A stretch of DNA of 64,000 bases from Aquabacterium sp. (GTDB taxonomy: Bacteria > Pseudomonadota > Gammaproteobacteria > Burkholderiales > Burkholderiaceae_C): NCBI RefSeq assembly GCF_016195855.1, contig NZ_JACPYU010000003.1, positions 868,001 to 932,000 of the forward strand. Reading direction: 5' to 3'. This document shows positions 37,216 to 52,696 of this stretch, in pieces. A program made the translations under genes and the position numbers. Numbering within the stretch: position 1 is the stretch's first letter; each line of letters starts with the position of its first letter. A model generated the notes under the pieces. The model did no database searches and had not been told where the DNA came from. It saw only the letters and a program-made list of their open reading frames with translations.

Positions 37216-39144
37216 TCAGGCCAGCCGGAACTGCCCCACTGCATGCAGCAGTTGTTGGGCCTGGTCACGCAGGCTGTCGGCGGCGGCGCTGGACTCCTCG
37301 ACCAGCGCGGCATTCTGCTGCGTGGTCTGATCCAGCTGGTTGACCGCCTGGTTGACCTGCACGATGCCCAGGTGCTGCTGCTCGCTGCCCGAGGCGATCT
37401 CGGTCATCAGCTGACTGACCTGCTGAACCTGCGACACCAGGCGTTCGATGGAATCGCCGGTGTCGGAGGCCAGGGCACAACCCTCGTCCACGCTTTCGGA
37501 GCTGGCGCTGATCAGGCTCTTGATCTCGCGCGCGGCCTGGGTCGAACGTTGGGCCAGGCTGCGCACTTCGGCGGCCACCACGGCAAAGCCCCTGCCCTGC
37601 TCGCCTGCACGGGCCGCTTCCACGGCAGCGTTCAAGGCCAGGATATTGGTCTGGAAGGCGATGCCATCGATCACGGCGTTGATCTCGGCGATGCGGTGGC
37701 TGGACTGCTGGATGGCCGACATCTTCTGCACCACTTGCGAGAAGGTCTCGCCGCTGCGTGCGGCCTCGGAGGCCGCCTGCAAGGCCAGTTCATTGGCACG
37801 CTGCGCCGTGCTGGCGTTGTGGCTGACCGTGGCCGACATTTCCTCCATGGAGGACGCCGTCTGCTGCAGGGATGAAGCCTGGTTCTCGGTGCGGGCGCTC
37901 AGGTCCAGATTGCCTTGTGCGATCTGGGTGGACGCCGTGGCAACCGACTCGCTCGCGTCCTTGATGCCGGAGATCACGTGCTTGAACTGGGCCACGGCCG
38001 CCCCCATGGCGCGCACCAGTTGCCCGATCTCGTCGCGCTGCTCGGAATGCATGGACTGGCTCAGGTCGCCATCGGCCATGGCCTGGGCGGCCTTCACGGC
38101 GCCATGGACGGTGCGGGTCGTCATGCGGGTGATGACCATGGCCACCGCAGCCCCCAGGGCCGACATGATCAGCATCACCAGCGCGGTCAGGACGACCTGG
38201 CGGGTCTCGCCGTCGATGCGCGCCTGCAGGCGGCCATCCAGGTGGCCAACGATCTGCTCGCTGGCGGCAAACTGGGCCTGGATCACGCTGGTCAGGTCAC
38301 GGAAATAGGCCGTCGAGTCCATGCCCGACAGGTCTTCCGTCTGCACCACGGTGTTGATCAGATCCTGGCCGCGCACCAGGGCTGCTTTGGCCTCCTGCAC
38401 GGCGTGCAGCAAGTCGGCCGCATCGCCCTCCTTGAGAACGCCGGATTTGTCGACATCGCGCGCCACGTCCAGCGCATGCATCTGGATGCCATCGAGCAGG
38501 CTGGCCAGCGCCTGGGTCTCGGTGGAATTGGGGTCCTTCTTGACCAGCATGGTCGCACCCTTGGCTCGCGACAGCCCGAGCTTCTCGCTCAAGCGGGGCA
38601 GATCGCGGAAGGCGGCGGTGATCAGGTAGTAGCACTGGGCATCGGCATCCAGCGCCAGGCCAGACACGCCCACCACATCCTCCAGCAGCATGAGCTCACT
38701 CTTGACCAACTGCGTATGGCGCTTGACGCTCACGGGCATGGTCAGGCCTGCGCCCCCCACATCGTGGGCCAGCGTTTGCCATTCACCCTGCAGCGCCTTG
38801 ATGCTGTCTTTCAAACCGGTATCGGAGAGCTGCCCCAGGGTCTGGGCCACCTGCTCGAAAGCCTGATCCACCTGAGCCTGACGCTCCTGGCGGACAGCCT
38901 GCTTGCTGCTGTCCCCGCTGAGCACGGCGGCGGACAGGCCCCGATGCTCTTGCGTCAGCTTGATCAACTTGAGCATGGCCTTGGAAGGCGCCAGCCCCTT
39001 GTCCTCGTCCTTCAGTGCTTGAAGGTTGGCGACCGATTCGCTCAGCACAAGTGCCGAAGGCGCGCCCGCCATCAGCAAAGCCACGATGCTCAACAAGATG
39101 AACTTGTGGCGCAGTGGCAGATTGGCGATCCAGGTCGATATCAC
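37216..39144 (-). CDS. methyl-accepting chemotaxis protein
   Basis: A 642-residue transmembrane chemoreceptor. TM1 is near residues 13-33, then a long periplasmic helical sensor (about 40-310), TM2 (VLTALVMLIMSALGAAVAMV), a HAMP linker and a cytoplasmic signalling domain with the invariant tip region (NILALNAAVEAARAGEQGRG, then VAAEVRSLAQRSTQAAREIK). It starts at a GTG with GAGGAG upstream, which fixes the start. No CheR-tethering pentapeptide ends the protein. No other chemotaxis genes are nearby; the ligand is unknown. Confidence 0.95.
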   Translation of the reverse strand: MISTWIANLPLRHKFILLSIVALLMAGAPSALVLSESVANLQALKDEDKGLAPSKAMLKLIKLTQEHRGLSAAVLSGDSSKQAVRQERQAQVDQAFEQVAQTLGQLSDTGLKDSIKALQGEWQTLAHDVGGAGLTMPVSVKRHTQLVKSELMLLEDVVGVSGLALDADAQCYYLITAAFRDLPRLSEKLGLSRAKGATMLVKKDPNSTETQALASLLDGIQMHALDVARDVDKSGVLKEGDAADLLHAVQEAKAALVRGQDLINTVVQTEDLSGMDSTAYFRDLTSVIQAQFAASEQIVGHLDGRLQARIDGETRQVVLTALVMLIMSALGAAVAMVITRMTTRTVHGAVKAAQAMADGDLSQSMHSEQRDEIGQLVRAMGAAVAQFKHVISGIKDASESVATASTQIAQGNLDLSARTENQASSLQQTASSMEEMSATVSHNASTAQRANELALQAASEAARSGETFSQVVQKMSAIQQSSHRIAEINAVIDGIAFQTNILALNAAVEAARAGEQGRGFAVVAAEVRSLAQRSTQAAREIKSLISASSESVDEGCALASDTGDSIERLVSQVQQVSQLMTEIASGSEQQHLGIVQVNQAVNQLDQTTQQNAALVEESSAAADSLRDQAQQLLHAVGQFRLA

Positions 39145-39472
39145 GTCAGGCTCCTCGGGTTGCTCTTCAAAAAATGCAGAAGCCGGCTGGACGACACCTC
39201 CGGCTCATGCGGTGCGTCGACAGCAGCGCGCTTGACGCAAGGCGGGGTGCCTGCTGGCACCCGGGCATTTGTCATGCCCCGCTACAAAGGGCTTTACGTC
39301 GCTTGAGACGGAGACTTGAGCGATAAGACGTAACAAACCCGGCTCAACCCAGGCATTCGGACAAGGTATTGATGCCCTTTCGCCCGCGCCGTCATGAATC
39401 CGTCTCTAGAATGTTTGCGCTCCGTCTGCTGCGGGCATCCTTCTGCAGCGGTTCTCCAGCGCAAGGTGTCCC
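39145..39472. other. intergenic region with two tandem hairpins
   Basis: 328 bp between the divergent chemoreceptor and uvrA genes with no gene. Two perfect hairpins lie back to back: GGGTGCC-TGCT-GGCACCC (39245-39262) and GGGCAT-TTGTC-ATGCCC (39263-39279). No LexA-type box (CTGT-N8-ACAG) is visible before uvrA. The hairpins could belong to a leader RNA of either gene. Confidence 0.5.
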
Positions 39473-45520
<6,048 letters not shown>

Positions 45521-45526
<6 letters not shown>

Positions 45527-45544
45527 CACACCAATGTGTCAGCG
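45521..45544 (+). other. perfect hairpin over the uvrA stop codon
   Basis: CGCTGACACA-CCAA-TGTGTCAGCG is a 10-bp perfect stem with a 4-nt loop that contains the uvrA TGA in its left arm. No T-run follows. It may protect the 3' end of the message or slow termination. Confidence 0.5.
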
Positions 45545-45621
45545 CCGACAAAAAGCGCACACGAAGCAGCAGCATGCGGCAGGCAGCATGGCACCACCAC
45601 CACACCATGCCCCGCCCGACC

Positions 45622-46512
45622 ATGCACCCACACGGACTTGAACACGATCTGCGCGCACTGGCCCAGCAACAGGAGCGTCGCCAGATGCTGCGCTGGCTGG
45701 GCAGCGTAGGCACCTTGACGGCCACCGCAGCCCTGCCTCTGGTTGGCTGTGGCGGCGGCGGTGACGCGGGCAGCACAGGCACCACGACGGGCGCCACCAC
45801 GAGCAGCGGCTCCAGCACTGACACCACGTCCAGCACCAGCACCGGCGGCACGTCGGTCAACACCTGCTCGGTGGCCCCGGAGGAAACCGCCGGGCCCTAC
45901 CCCGGCGACGGCTCCAACACCAGCAACGGCGCCACCAGCAACGTCCTGGCCCTGGCCAGCATCGTGCGCAGCGACATCCGCAGCAGCATCGATGGCGCCA
46001 GCGGCACGGCCGCCGGTGTGCCGCTGGTTCTGACCATCCAGCTCACCAATACCAATGCGGCCTGCGCCTCGCTGGAGGGCTATGCCATCTACCTGTGGCA
46101 TTGCAACCGCGACGGCAAGTACTCGCTGTACTCCAGCGGTGTCACCGACCAGAACTACCTGCGCGGCGTACAGGCCACCGATGCCAGCGGCAACGTCACC
46201 TTCACCACGGTCTTCCCTGGCTGTTATGACGGCCGCATGCCGCACATGCACCTGGAGATCTACCGCAGCCTGACCACGGCCACGAGCTTTTCCAACAAGC
46301 TCAAGACCACGCAACTGGCATTTCCGGTCAGCACCTGCACCGAGGTCTACACCAACGCCAGCGGCTACAGCGCCAGCCTCACCAACCTGGGCAAGATCAG
46401 CTTCGCCACCGACAACGTGTTCAGCGACGGCGTCACCCTGGAGATGACCACCCTCAGCGGCAGCGTGGCCGCGGGCTACACCGGCCACATCACCTTGTCG
46501 ATCGCCGCGTAG
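45622..46512 (+). CDS. secreted intradiol-dioxygenase-like lipoprotein
   Basis: About 296 residues. The N-terminus has a twin-arginine-like motif (ERRQMLRWLGSVG) and a lipobox (PLVGC), then a Thr/Ser/Gly linker, so it is an exported lipoprotein. The core matches the intradiol ring-cleavage dioxygenase fold (protocatechuate 3,4-dioxygenase type): EETAGPYPGDG, IYLWHCNRDGKYSLYSSG, and VFPGCYDGRMPHMHLEIY with the iron-binding Tyr and His-x-His. This secreted subgroup is widespread but mostly uncharacterised. The start is uncertain: an ATG at 45607 and others upstream are possible, with no clear ribosome-binding site. Confidence 0.85.
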   Translation: MHPHGLEHDLRALAQQQERRQMLRWLGSVGTLTATAALPLVGCGGGGDAGSTGTTTGATTSSGSSTDTTSSTSTGGTSVNTCSVAPEETAGPYPGDGSNTSNGATSNVLALASIVRSDIRSSIDGASGTAAGVPLVLTIQLTNTNAACASLEGYAIYLWHCNRDGKYSLYSSGVTDQNYLRGVQATDASGNVTFTTVFPGCYDGRMPHMHLEIYRSLTTATSFSNKLKTTQLAFPVSTCTEVYTNASGYSASLTNLGKISFATDNVFSDGVTLEMTTLSGSVAAGYTGHITLSIAA

Positions 46513-46556
46513 AGAAGTGCTCAAGTCCCGACGGTGCACGCCGATAACCGTAGACG

Positions 46557-47624
46557 ATGGAGCGTGCACAGCCCTACATGGACAAGACTTTCGGCAACCG
46601 CAATACGGCTTTCGCCTTCTGGGGGCTGATGTACAAGATCGCCGTCGTGGCCGGCGCGACCCATGTGATGTTCATGGGCCTGTTCTACGGCCTGGGCGCC
46701 CACACGCTGGCGTGGATCAACCTGGGCAGCGTGCTCCTGTTTGCGGCCAGCTACCTGTGCCTCAAGAAGCGGCTCAACCTGCTGGCCGTCTCCCTGATCG
46801 TCTTCGAGATCCTGGCCCACGCCATCCTGGCCGTACGTGCCATCGGCTGGGACAGCGGCTTTCACTACTACCTGCTGGTGGTCGTGCCCGTCGTGGTGAT
46901 CAGTCAGATGAAGATCAAGGCCTTCAAGCCCGTGCTCATCACCTCCATGCTGCTGCTGTACATCGGCCTGGACCATGCCATGCGTGACCTCACGCCGCTG
47001 GACGTGATCAGTGCGCAAACGCTTTCAGGCCTGCGCTACTTCAACATCGCCGTCACCTTCCTGCTGCTGACCTACCTGTCGGGCATCTACCTCAAGCTGG
47101 TCACCAAGGCCGAAAGAGAGCTGCGCATCCTGGCCACGACCGACCCGCTGACGCAACTGCTCAACCGGCGCAGCCTGCTGGAGATCGCCGAGTACGAGCT
47201 CGTGCAACGCAAGCGCCACCAGGCCCCGCTGGCCTTTGTCCTGGCCGACATCGATCACTTCAAGTCCATCAATGACCAGCACGGCCATGCGGCAGGCGAC
47301 AAGGTGCTCAAGGCCGTGAGCCAGACCTTGCGACAAGCCCTGCGCGAGCAGGACAGCGTCGCGCGTTGGGGCGGTGAAGAGTTCCTCTTCCTGATGCCTG
47401 ACGCCACACTGGATCTGGCCAAAAGCGTGGCCGAACGGCTGAGGCAGCAGGTCGAAGCCATCGAGGTGCCCTTCAACGGCAAACAGATCAAGGTCAGCAT
47501 GACCTTTGGGGTGAGCACCCACCAGAACGACGAAGTCGTGGATGCGCCCATCAACCGCGCCGACACCGCCCTCTATCAGGGCAAGGTGGCCGGCCGCAAT
47601 CAGGTGGTGGCCAGCGCGGCCTGA
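46557..47624 (+). CDS. membrane-bound diguanylate cyclase (GGDEF)
   Basis: A 355-residue protein. The N-terminal half is about six membrane helices (residues ~20-190). The C-terminal GGDEF domain (about 200-355) carries the active-site RWGGEEFLFLMP and DIDHFKSINDQHGHAAGDKVL. An RxxD inhibitory site (REQD) sits five residues before GGEEF, so product inhibition by c-di-GMP is expected. It overlaps the end of the convergent AEC transporter gene by 25 bp. Confidence 0.95.
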   Translation: MERAQPYMDKTFGNRNTAFAFWGLMYKIAVVAGATHVMFMGLFYGLGAHTLAWINLGSVLLFAASYLCLKKRLNLLAVSLIVFEILAHAILAVRAIGWDSGFHYYLLVVVPVVVISQMKIKAFKPVLITSMLLLYIGLDHAMRDLTPLDVISAQTLSGLRYFNIAVTFLLLTYLSGIYLKLVTKAERELRILATTDPLTQLLNRRSLLEIAEYELVQRKRHQAPLAFVLADIDHFKSINDQHGHAAGDKVLKAVSQTLRQALREQDSVARWGGEEFLFLMPDATLDLAKSVAERLRQQVEAIEVPFNGKQIKVSMTFGVSTHQNDEVVDAPINRADTALYQGKVAGRNQVVASAA

Positions 47625-48607
47625 ACACCCAGCAGGTGCGCCCACAAGGCCACCGTGACCAGCGCGCAAGCCGTGGTCCACAAGATGACGCGTGCCACCA
47701 GCGTGGTGTTGGCCCCTTCACGCTCGGCCAGCATCGACACATTGCTGGCCGAAGGCAAGGCCGCGGCCATGGTCACCGTCAGCAGGCCTGCGTCGGTCAG
47801 GGTCACACCCGCACGATGCAGCCCCCAGCCCAGTGCGCAGACCAGCATCGGGTGAACCGCCAGTTTGAGCACAGCCGGCACCTGGATGCCCGGCATGGCC
47901 ACCTCCACATGCAAAGGCTGCATCTGCGCACGCGCCAGGATGGCCCCCAGTGTGAACAAGGCCGTGGGCGTGGCCGACAGGCCCAACAGGCGCACGGTCT
48001 CGTCCACCGGCTTGGGCAGATGCCAATGCAGCGCCGCGAACGCCATGCCCACGGCCATGGACCACAACAGCGGGTTGCGCAACGCCCCTTTGAGCGAGGC
48101 CTGCACCGCGTGCCACACCTCCTGCGGATCGTCACCGGGCGCATCCTGCGCCGCATGCGAATGCGCCCAGGCCAGGCAGAGTGAGCTGAGCAACAGCACG
48201 TCCACGATCAGGGTTGCGGCCACCGGCCCTGCGGCCTGCGGCCCCAGCAAACCGGTCAACAAGGGCAACCCCAGAAAGCCCGTATTGGGAAAGGCCGTGA
48301 CCAAGGCCACCAGCCCGCCATCGCGACGGACCAGGCCAGCGCGCACAGCCCAGATCAAGGCCAGCGCCGTCACCACCGAACCCGCCAAGCCATAAGCCAG
48401 CAGCAGGCCCAGCAAACCCTCTTGCATCAACGCGCCGCTGGCACTGAGCCGGAACACCATGGCCGACAGGCCGAAGTACAGCACGAAGCTGTTGAGCGAA
48501 CCGATGCCATCAATGGGCACCACGCCCCGGCGTGCTGCGACCCAGCCCAGCAGCACCAGGGCGAAGAAGGGGATGAAAAGAAGCAGCAGATCGATCATGG
48601 GCGACAT
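47600..48607 (-). CDS. AEC-family transporter (auxin efflux carrier-like permease)
   Basis: About 335 residues with ten hydrophobic helices. It matches the AEC/BASS-like permease family (IPFFALVLLGWVAARRGVVP; ALVTAFPNTGFLGLPLLTGL, with the conserved NxGFLGLP; MAAALPSASNVSMLAE near the C-terminus). Bacterial members transport malate, malonate or similar anions. Start codons at 48607 (AGGGTG upstream) and 48598 are both possible. It is convergent with the diguanylate cyclase gene. Confidence 0.9.
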   Translation of the reverse strand: MSPMIDLLLLFIPFFALVLLGWVAARRGVVPIDGIGSLNSFVLYFGLSAMVFRLSASGALMQEGLLGLLLAYGLAGSVVTALALIWAVRAGLVRRDGGLVALVTAFPNTGFLGLPLLTGLLGPQAAGPVAATLIVDVLLLSSLCLAWAHSHAAQDAPGDDPQEVWHAVQASLKGALRNPLLWSMAVGMAFAALHWHLPKPVDETVRLLGLSATPTALFTLGAILARAQMQPLHVEVAMPGIQVPAVLKLAVHPMLVCALGWGLHRAGVTLTDAGLLTVTMAAALPSASNVSMLAEREGANTTLVARVILWTTACALVTVALWAHLLGVQAALATT

Positions 48608-48642
48608 TGTCACCCTGGGCCCACGTTACGGGACCAGGGGGA

Positions 48643-49698
48643 TCAAGGCTTGTCCAGAAGGCGCGCCAGATCGCGGGTCAGCTCGGCTGCAGACACCTCG
48701 CGGCAACCGCTGACGTTCTGCCCTGCCCACAAAGGCGAGAAGTCACCTAGCCCCCGTTTTTCTGCTGCAGCACGCAAGGGGGCGACGGCACCCGTCGCCA
48801 GCGGAAACGCGGGCGCCACGGGGTTGACTGGCCCCAGTTCGCGCAAGAAGCGGTTGACGATGCCCCTGGCTGGGCGGCCAGTGAACAGATTGGTCAAGGC
48901 CGTGTGCCGGGCCGATTCGCGTTGCAAGGCAGCCCGGTGAATGGCAGAGGTGGTCGCCTCCGGACACAGCAGGTAGGCCGTTCCGACCTGGACACCGGCT
49001 GCACCCAGACGCATGGCGGCCGCCACGCCCTGCGCATCGGCGATGCCACCTGCCGCAATCACCGGCACGTCCACGGCGTGAACGATCTGCGGCAGCAGGG
49101 CCATCGTGCCCATCTGGGTGCTGAGGTCGTTCGTCAGGAACATGCCCCGGTGCCCACCCGCCTCCACGCCTTGCGCGATGACGGCATCCACGCCTCTGGC
49201 CACCAGCCAGCGTGCCTCGTCCACCGTGGTGGCAGAAGACAGCACCTTGGCGCCCCAGCCCCGCACGCGCTCGAGCAAAGCCGGCTCGGGCAAACCAAAA
49301 TGGAAGCTCACCACGGCTGGCCTGAACGCCTCCAATACATCGGCCACTTCATGGCTGAAGGGCTGGCGCCCCGGCCCGGCCGGGATCTGCGTCGGGTCAA
49401 TGCCGAACTCTGCGTAATAGGGCGCCAAGGCTTCACGCCAACGCTGCTCGGCAACCGCATCGAAAGCCGGCGGCACATGGCAGAAAAAATTGACGTTGAA
49501 GGGGCGCCCAGCCAATGCAGACTGAATGGCGGCCAGTTCGTGACGCATGGCGTCCAGCGACAACATCGCACAGGGCAAGGCACCCAGCCCGCCCGCACCA
49601 CTGACCGCCATGGCCAAGGCGCTGCCCTGCACGCCCGCCATGGGCGCCTGCAGGATGGGCAGGTCGATGGACAGCAGTTCGCGCAGGCTGATGCTCAT
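48643..49698 (-). CDS. nitronate monooxygenase
   Basis: A 351-residue FMN-dependent TIM-barrel enzyme of the nitronate monooxygenase / 2-nitropropane dioxygenase family, detoxifying alkyl nitronates such as propionate 3-nitronate. Landmarks: LPILQAPMAGVQGSALAMAV, the FMN/substrate motif AQGVEAGGHRGMF with the catalytic histidine, and PVIAAGGIADAQGVAAAMRL with LGAAGVQVGTAYLLCPE. It lies just downstream of msrQ with a 10-bp gap and is probably co-transcribed. Confidence 0.93.
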   Translation of the reverse strand: MSISLRELLSIDLPILQAPMAGVQGSALAMAVSGAGGLGALPCAMLSLDAMRHELAAIQSALAGRPFNVNFFCHVPPAFDAVAEQRWREALAPYYAEFGIDPTQIPAGPGRQPFSHEVADVLEAFRPAVVSFHFGLPEPALLERVRGWGAKVLSSATTVDEARWLVARGVDAVIAQGVEAGGHRGMFLTNDLSTQMGTMALLPQIVHAVDVPVIAAGGIADAQGVAAAMRLGAAGVQVGTAYLLCPEATTSAIHRAALQRESARHTALTNLFTGRPARGIVNRFLRELGPVNPVAPAFPLATGAVAPLRAAAEKRGLGDFSPLWAGQNVSGCREVSAAELTRDLARLLDKP

Positions 49699-49708
49699 GG
49701 GTGGCCTT

Positions 49709-50341
49709 TCAACGTGTCCGCAGCATGCCCATCACCCCGCCCTTGCGCATCGCGCGCCAGCCCAGCAGCACCGCCAGGATCACGGCATAGACCATGACCT
49801 CGCTCACATCATTCTTGGCCGCCTTCTTCCAGTAGAAGTGCAGCAGGCCGAGCAAGGCCACGGCGTAGACCAGCTTGTGCAGCGCCTGCCAGCGCTTGCC
49901 GCCCAGCTTGCGGATGGCCGCGTTGAACGAGGTCAAGGCCAGCGGGGTCATCAGCACCAGCGCCGCCACCCCCACCAGGATGAAGTTGCGCTTGTAGACA
50001 TCCTTGATGATGTCGTCGAGCACCAGGCCCTTGTCCAGCCAGGCATAGGCCAGGAAGTGCAGCACCGCGTACACGAATACCGTCACGCCCAGCGAGCGGC
50101 GGTAGCGCAACAAGGCCGGCAGGGACGCCGCCTCACGCAGGGGCGAGACGGCCAGCGTCAGCCACAACCAGCGCAGCGTCCACTCACCGGTTTCGCGGAT
50201 CAGTTTCTCGGCAGGGTTGGCGCCCAACTGGTCGGTGGCCAGGCCCACCATCAGGCCGGCAAAGGGCACGGCACACAGCAGCCACAGCAGGGGCTTCACC
50301 CAGGGCTTGAGCAGCCACTGGTTCACAAGAGACAGTTGCAT
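49709..50341 (-). CDS. msrQ: haem-binding membrane subunit of periplasmic methionine sulfoxide reductase
   Basis: A 210-residue inner-membrane b-type cytochrome of the YedZ/MsrQ family that passes quinol-derived electrons to MsrP. Helices carry the expected histidines (RRSLGVTVFVYAVLHFLAYA; WQALHKLVYAVALLGLLHFY). Its ATG overlaps the msrP stop by one base (TGATG), so the two are translationally coupled. Confidence 0.96.
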   Translation of the reverse strand: MQLSLVNQWLLKPWVKPLLWLLCAVPFAGLMVGLATDQLGANPAEKLIRETGEWTLRWLWLTLAVSPLREAASLPALLRYRRSLGVTVFVYAVLHFLAYAWLDKGLVLDDIIKDVYKRNFILVGVAALVLMTPLALTSFNAAIRKLGGKRWQALHKLVYAVALLGLLHFYWKKAAKNDVSEVMVYAVILAVLLGWRAMRKGGVMGMLRTR

Positions 50342-51390
50342 CAGTAGTACTTCTTCAAATCCATGCCGGCATAGAGTTGCCCCACCTGGGCCTCGTAGCC
50401 ATTGAACATCAGGGTTGTCTTGCGGGGCGCAAAGAAACCGCCCTCACCCAGGCGCCGCTCGGTGGCCTGGCTCCAGCGCGGATGGTCCACCGTCGGGTTC
50501 ACGTTCGAATAAAAGCCGTATTCACGGGCATTGGCCTTGGTCCACGATGACACGGGCTCCTTGTCGACCAGGCGGATCTTGACGATCGACTTGGCGCTCT
50601 TGAAACCGTATTTCCAGGGCACAACCAGGCGCAGCGGGGCACCGTTCTGGTTGGGCAGCACCTCGCCATACAGGCCAAAGGCCATCATGGTCAGCGGGTG
50701 CATGGCCTCGTCGATGCGCAGGCCTTCCACATAAGGCCAGTCCAGCACGCCAGACCGCACGCCGGGCATCTGCTTTTCATCAGCCAGGCTGATGAACTCG
50801 ACGTACTTGGCGCGACTGGTGGGTGCCGCGCGCTGTATCAGCGTCGACAGCGAATAACCCACCCACGGGATCACCATGGACCACCCCTCCACACAACGCA
50901 GGCGGTAGATGCGCTCTTCCATGGCGCCCAGCTTGAGCAAGTCATCCAGGCCGAGCTTCAGGGGCTTGCCCACCTCGCCTTCGATGCTCAAGGTCCAGGG
51001 ACGAGGCTTGAGCGTGCCGGCGTTGTGCCAGGGCGCTTCCTTGTCGGTGCCGAACTCGTAGAAGTTGTTGTAGCGGGTGACCTTCTCGTAGGGCGTGACT
51101 TTGTCCATGGCGTAGGCCCCTGCCACCGTGCTGCGCACACCCGGCAAGGGTGCCAGCACGCCCGGTCGCGCCACGAGCGGAGCCGCCGCCGTGGCCGCCT
51201 CGGCCTCGCCGCTCAGCCACAAGCCGGAGGCGGCTTGCAGACCCACCGCAGCGCCACCCAGGGCCGCCGCCTCTTTCAGCCAGGCACGACGGCCCTCGTA
51301 GACCGCGCGCGGCGTGATCTCGCTGGGCACCCCATGGGTCATCCCGCTGTCAGGGTGCGAAAAATGACGTGAGGTTCGGATCAAGGCCAT
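50341..51390 (-). CDS. msrP: periplasmic methionine sulfoxide reductase, molybdopterin catalytic subunit
   Basis: A 349-residue MsrP (YedY) that repairs oxidised methionines in envelope proteins. The Tat signal is [19 protein letters not shown]. The molybdenum-ligating cysteine is in [15 protein letters not shown], and the C-terminus [16 protein letters not shown] is typical. The ATG at 51390 has AGGAG 8 bp upstream and is preferred to the TTG at 51396. It is the first gene of an msrP-msrQ(-nitronate monooxygenase) operon. Confidence 0.96.
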   Translation of the reverse strand: MALIRTSRHFSHPDSGMTHGVPSEITPRAVYEGRRAWLKEAAALGGAAVGLQAASGLWLSGEAEAATAAAPLVARPGVLAPLPGVRSTVAGAYAMDKVTPYEKVTRYNNFYEFGTDKEAPWHNAGTLKPRPWTLSIEGEVGKPLKLGLDDLLKLGAMEERIYRLRCVEGWSMVIPWVGYSLSTLIQRAAPTSRAKYVEFISLADEKQMPGVRSGVLDWPYVEGLRIDEAMHPLTMMAFGLYGEVLPNQNGAPLRLVVPWKYGFKSAKSIVKIRLVDKEPVSSWTKANAREYGFYSNVNPTVDHPRWSQATERRLGEGGFFAPRKTTLMFNGYEAQVGQLYAGMDLKKYY

Positions 51391-51483
51391 GCTCAAACTC
51401 CTGCTGGATCGGGGCCCAAAACGGGCCGCATCGATTCAGTCGTGTCAGCAGCCCCAAACCTTACACCGCCTGGCGCATCAGGA

Positions 51484-52557
51484 TCAGGGGCTGATGAATT
51501 TGGGCACCTGGCCACCAGGGCCATGGATCTGAAGCAGGCGGCCGGACAATTTGGCCTGCACGCGCTCGGGCAAGGGGGCAAAGCCCGTGCCACGGGTCAG
51601 CTCGTCGCCATGCATGAAGCACCAGTAGACAAAACGGGCCACCCATTCGGCCGAGGCCATGTCCTTGGGCTCGGCATCCAGCAGCACGTAGCTGGTGGCG
51701 GTCAGCGGCCAGGCGTCCGCGCGGGCCACGCCCACCAGGCTGGCCATGTCTTCGCCCTTGCGGTAGACGTCCGACGCCAGGATCGCGGCACGGAAGGCCT
51801 CTTCAGAGGCCACCACGACATTGCCCGCCGGGTTGCGCAGTTTCACGCCCACCAGGCGGTCCTTGAGCACCCGGTCAAACGACACATAGCTGATGCCACC
51901 TGGCGTGTCCTTGAGCAAGGTGGCCACGCCGTCATTGCCCTTGGCGGCCATCGTGCTGCCCGGCCAGGCGGGCTTCTGCGACACCGGCACGGCGGACGCA
52001 AAACGCGCCGAGGACAGGCCCAGGTAGCGCGTCCAGACCTCGGTCGAGCCGGAGGCATCTTCACGAACGATGCGGCTCACGGGCAAGCCCGGCAGACGCA
52101 AACCGGGGTTCAGGGCAGCAATGCGAGGGTCGTCCCAACGCTGGATGTCACCCCGCATGATGTCGGCCAGCACCTCGCCGCTGAGCACCATTTGGTTGGC
52201 CCCGACACCCGGCAAATTGATCACCGGCACCAGGCCACCCACGACCATGGGGATCTGGATCAGCTTGTTCTCGCTGAGCTGCTGCGGCGTCAAGGGGCTG
52301 TCCGTGCCACCCAGGTGCACGGCACGCGCCTTGATCTGTTTGACGCCGTCACCAGAGCCCGAGGGGCTATAGCGCACCGCCACACCAGGGTTCAGCTCGG
52401 CAAACCGGTGCGTCCAGCGCTCGTAGACATGCGAGGGGAAGCTGGCCCCTGCGCCCTTGATCTGCACCTGGGCCCAGGCCTGCACACTGATCGCGCCCAG
52501 GCTCACTGCCATGGCCACCGACACGCACTTTTTCACCCAGGTAGAACGCAACAACAT
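51484..52557 (-). CDS. PstS-like phosphate ABC transporter substrate-binding protein
   Basis: A 357-residue periplasmic protein with a signal peptide (MLLRSTWVKKCVSVAMAVSL..AWAQ). It matches the PstS family: IKGAGASFPSHVYERW, YSPSGSGDGVKQI, FGGTDS-like LGGTDSPLTPQQL, IVREDASGSTEVWTRYLG and GNDGVATLLKDTPGGISYVS. No pstCAB genes are nearby and no clear Pho box lies upstream, so it may serve in a transport system elsewhere or as an accessory binding protein. Confidence 0.9.
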   Translation of the reverse strand: MLLRSTWVKKCVSVAMAVSLGAISVQAWAQVQIKGAGASFPSHVYERWTHRFAELNPGVAVRYSPSGSGDGVKQIKARAVHLGGTDSPLTPQQLSENKLIQIPMVVGGLVPVINLPGVGANQMVLSGEVLADIMRGDIQRWDDPRIAALNPGLRLPGLPVSRIVREDASGSTEVWTRYLGLSSARFASAVPVSQKPAWPGSTMAAKGNDGVATLLKDTPGGISYVSFDRVLKDRLVGVKLRNPAGNVVVASEEAFRAAILASDVYRKGEDMASLVGVARADAWPLTATSYVLLDAEPKDMASAEWVARFVYWCFMHGDELTRGTGFAPLPERVQAKLSGRLLQIHGPGGQVPKFISP

Positions 52558-52644
52558 CACCAACAACTTCAAGGTCCGGTTAACGAGGTGGCGAAGATAC
52601 ACCACCGGGGCAACCCTTGGTCCTGTCGGCTCATGTCAAAACGG

Positions 52645-52667
52645 AAAAAGGGCCGGTTGCCCGGCCC
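52645..52667 (-). terminator. intrinsic terminator of topB
   Basis: On the minus strand GGGCCGG-GCAA-CCGGCCC is followed directly by TTTTT. It lies 30 bp after the topB stop and before the PstS-like gene. A classical rho-independent terminator. Confidence 0.92.
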
Positions 52668-52696
52668 CTTACAACATCGTTACAACAGGATCAAGA

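Noticed and set aside
39245-39279. Intrinsic terminator
   Set aside because: The hairpins lie between divergent genes and no T-run follows on either strand, so they do not fit termination of either neighbour.
39280-39472. SOS (LexA) box upstream of uvrA
   Set aside because: No CTGT-N8-ACAG or similar palindrome could be found in the upstream region.
52558-52644. Pho box before the PstS-like gene
   Set aside because: No paired CTGTCAT-type direct repeats with the right spacing were visible.
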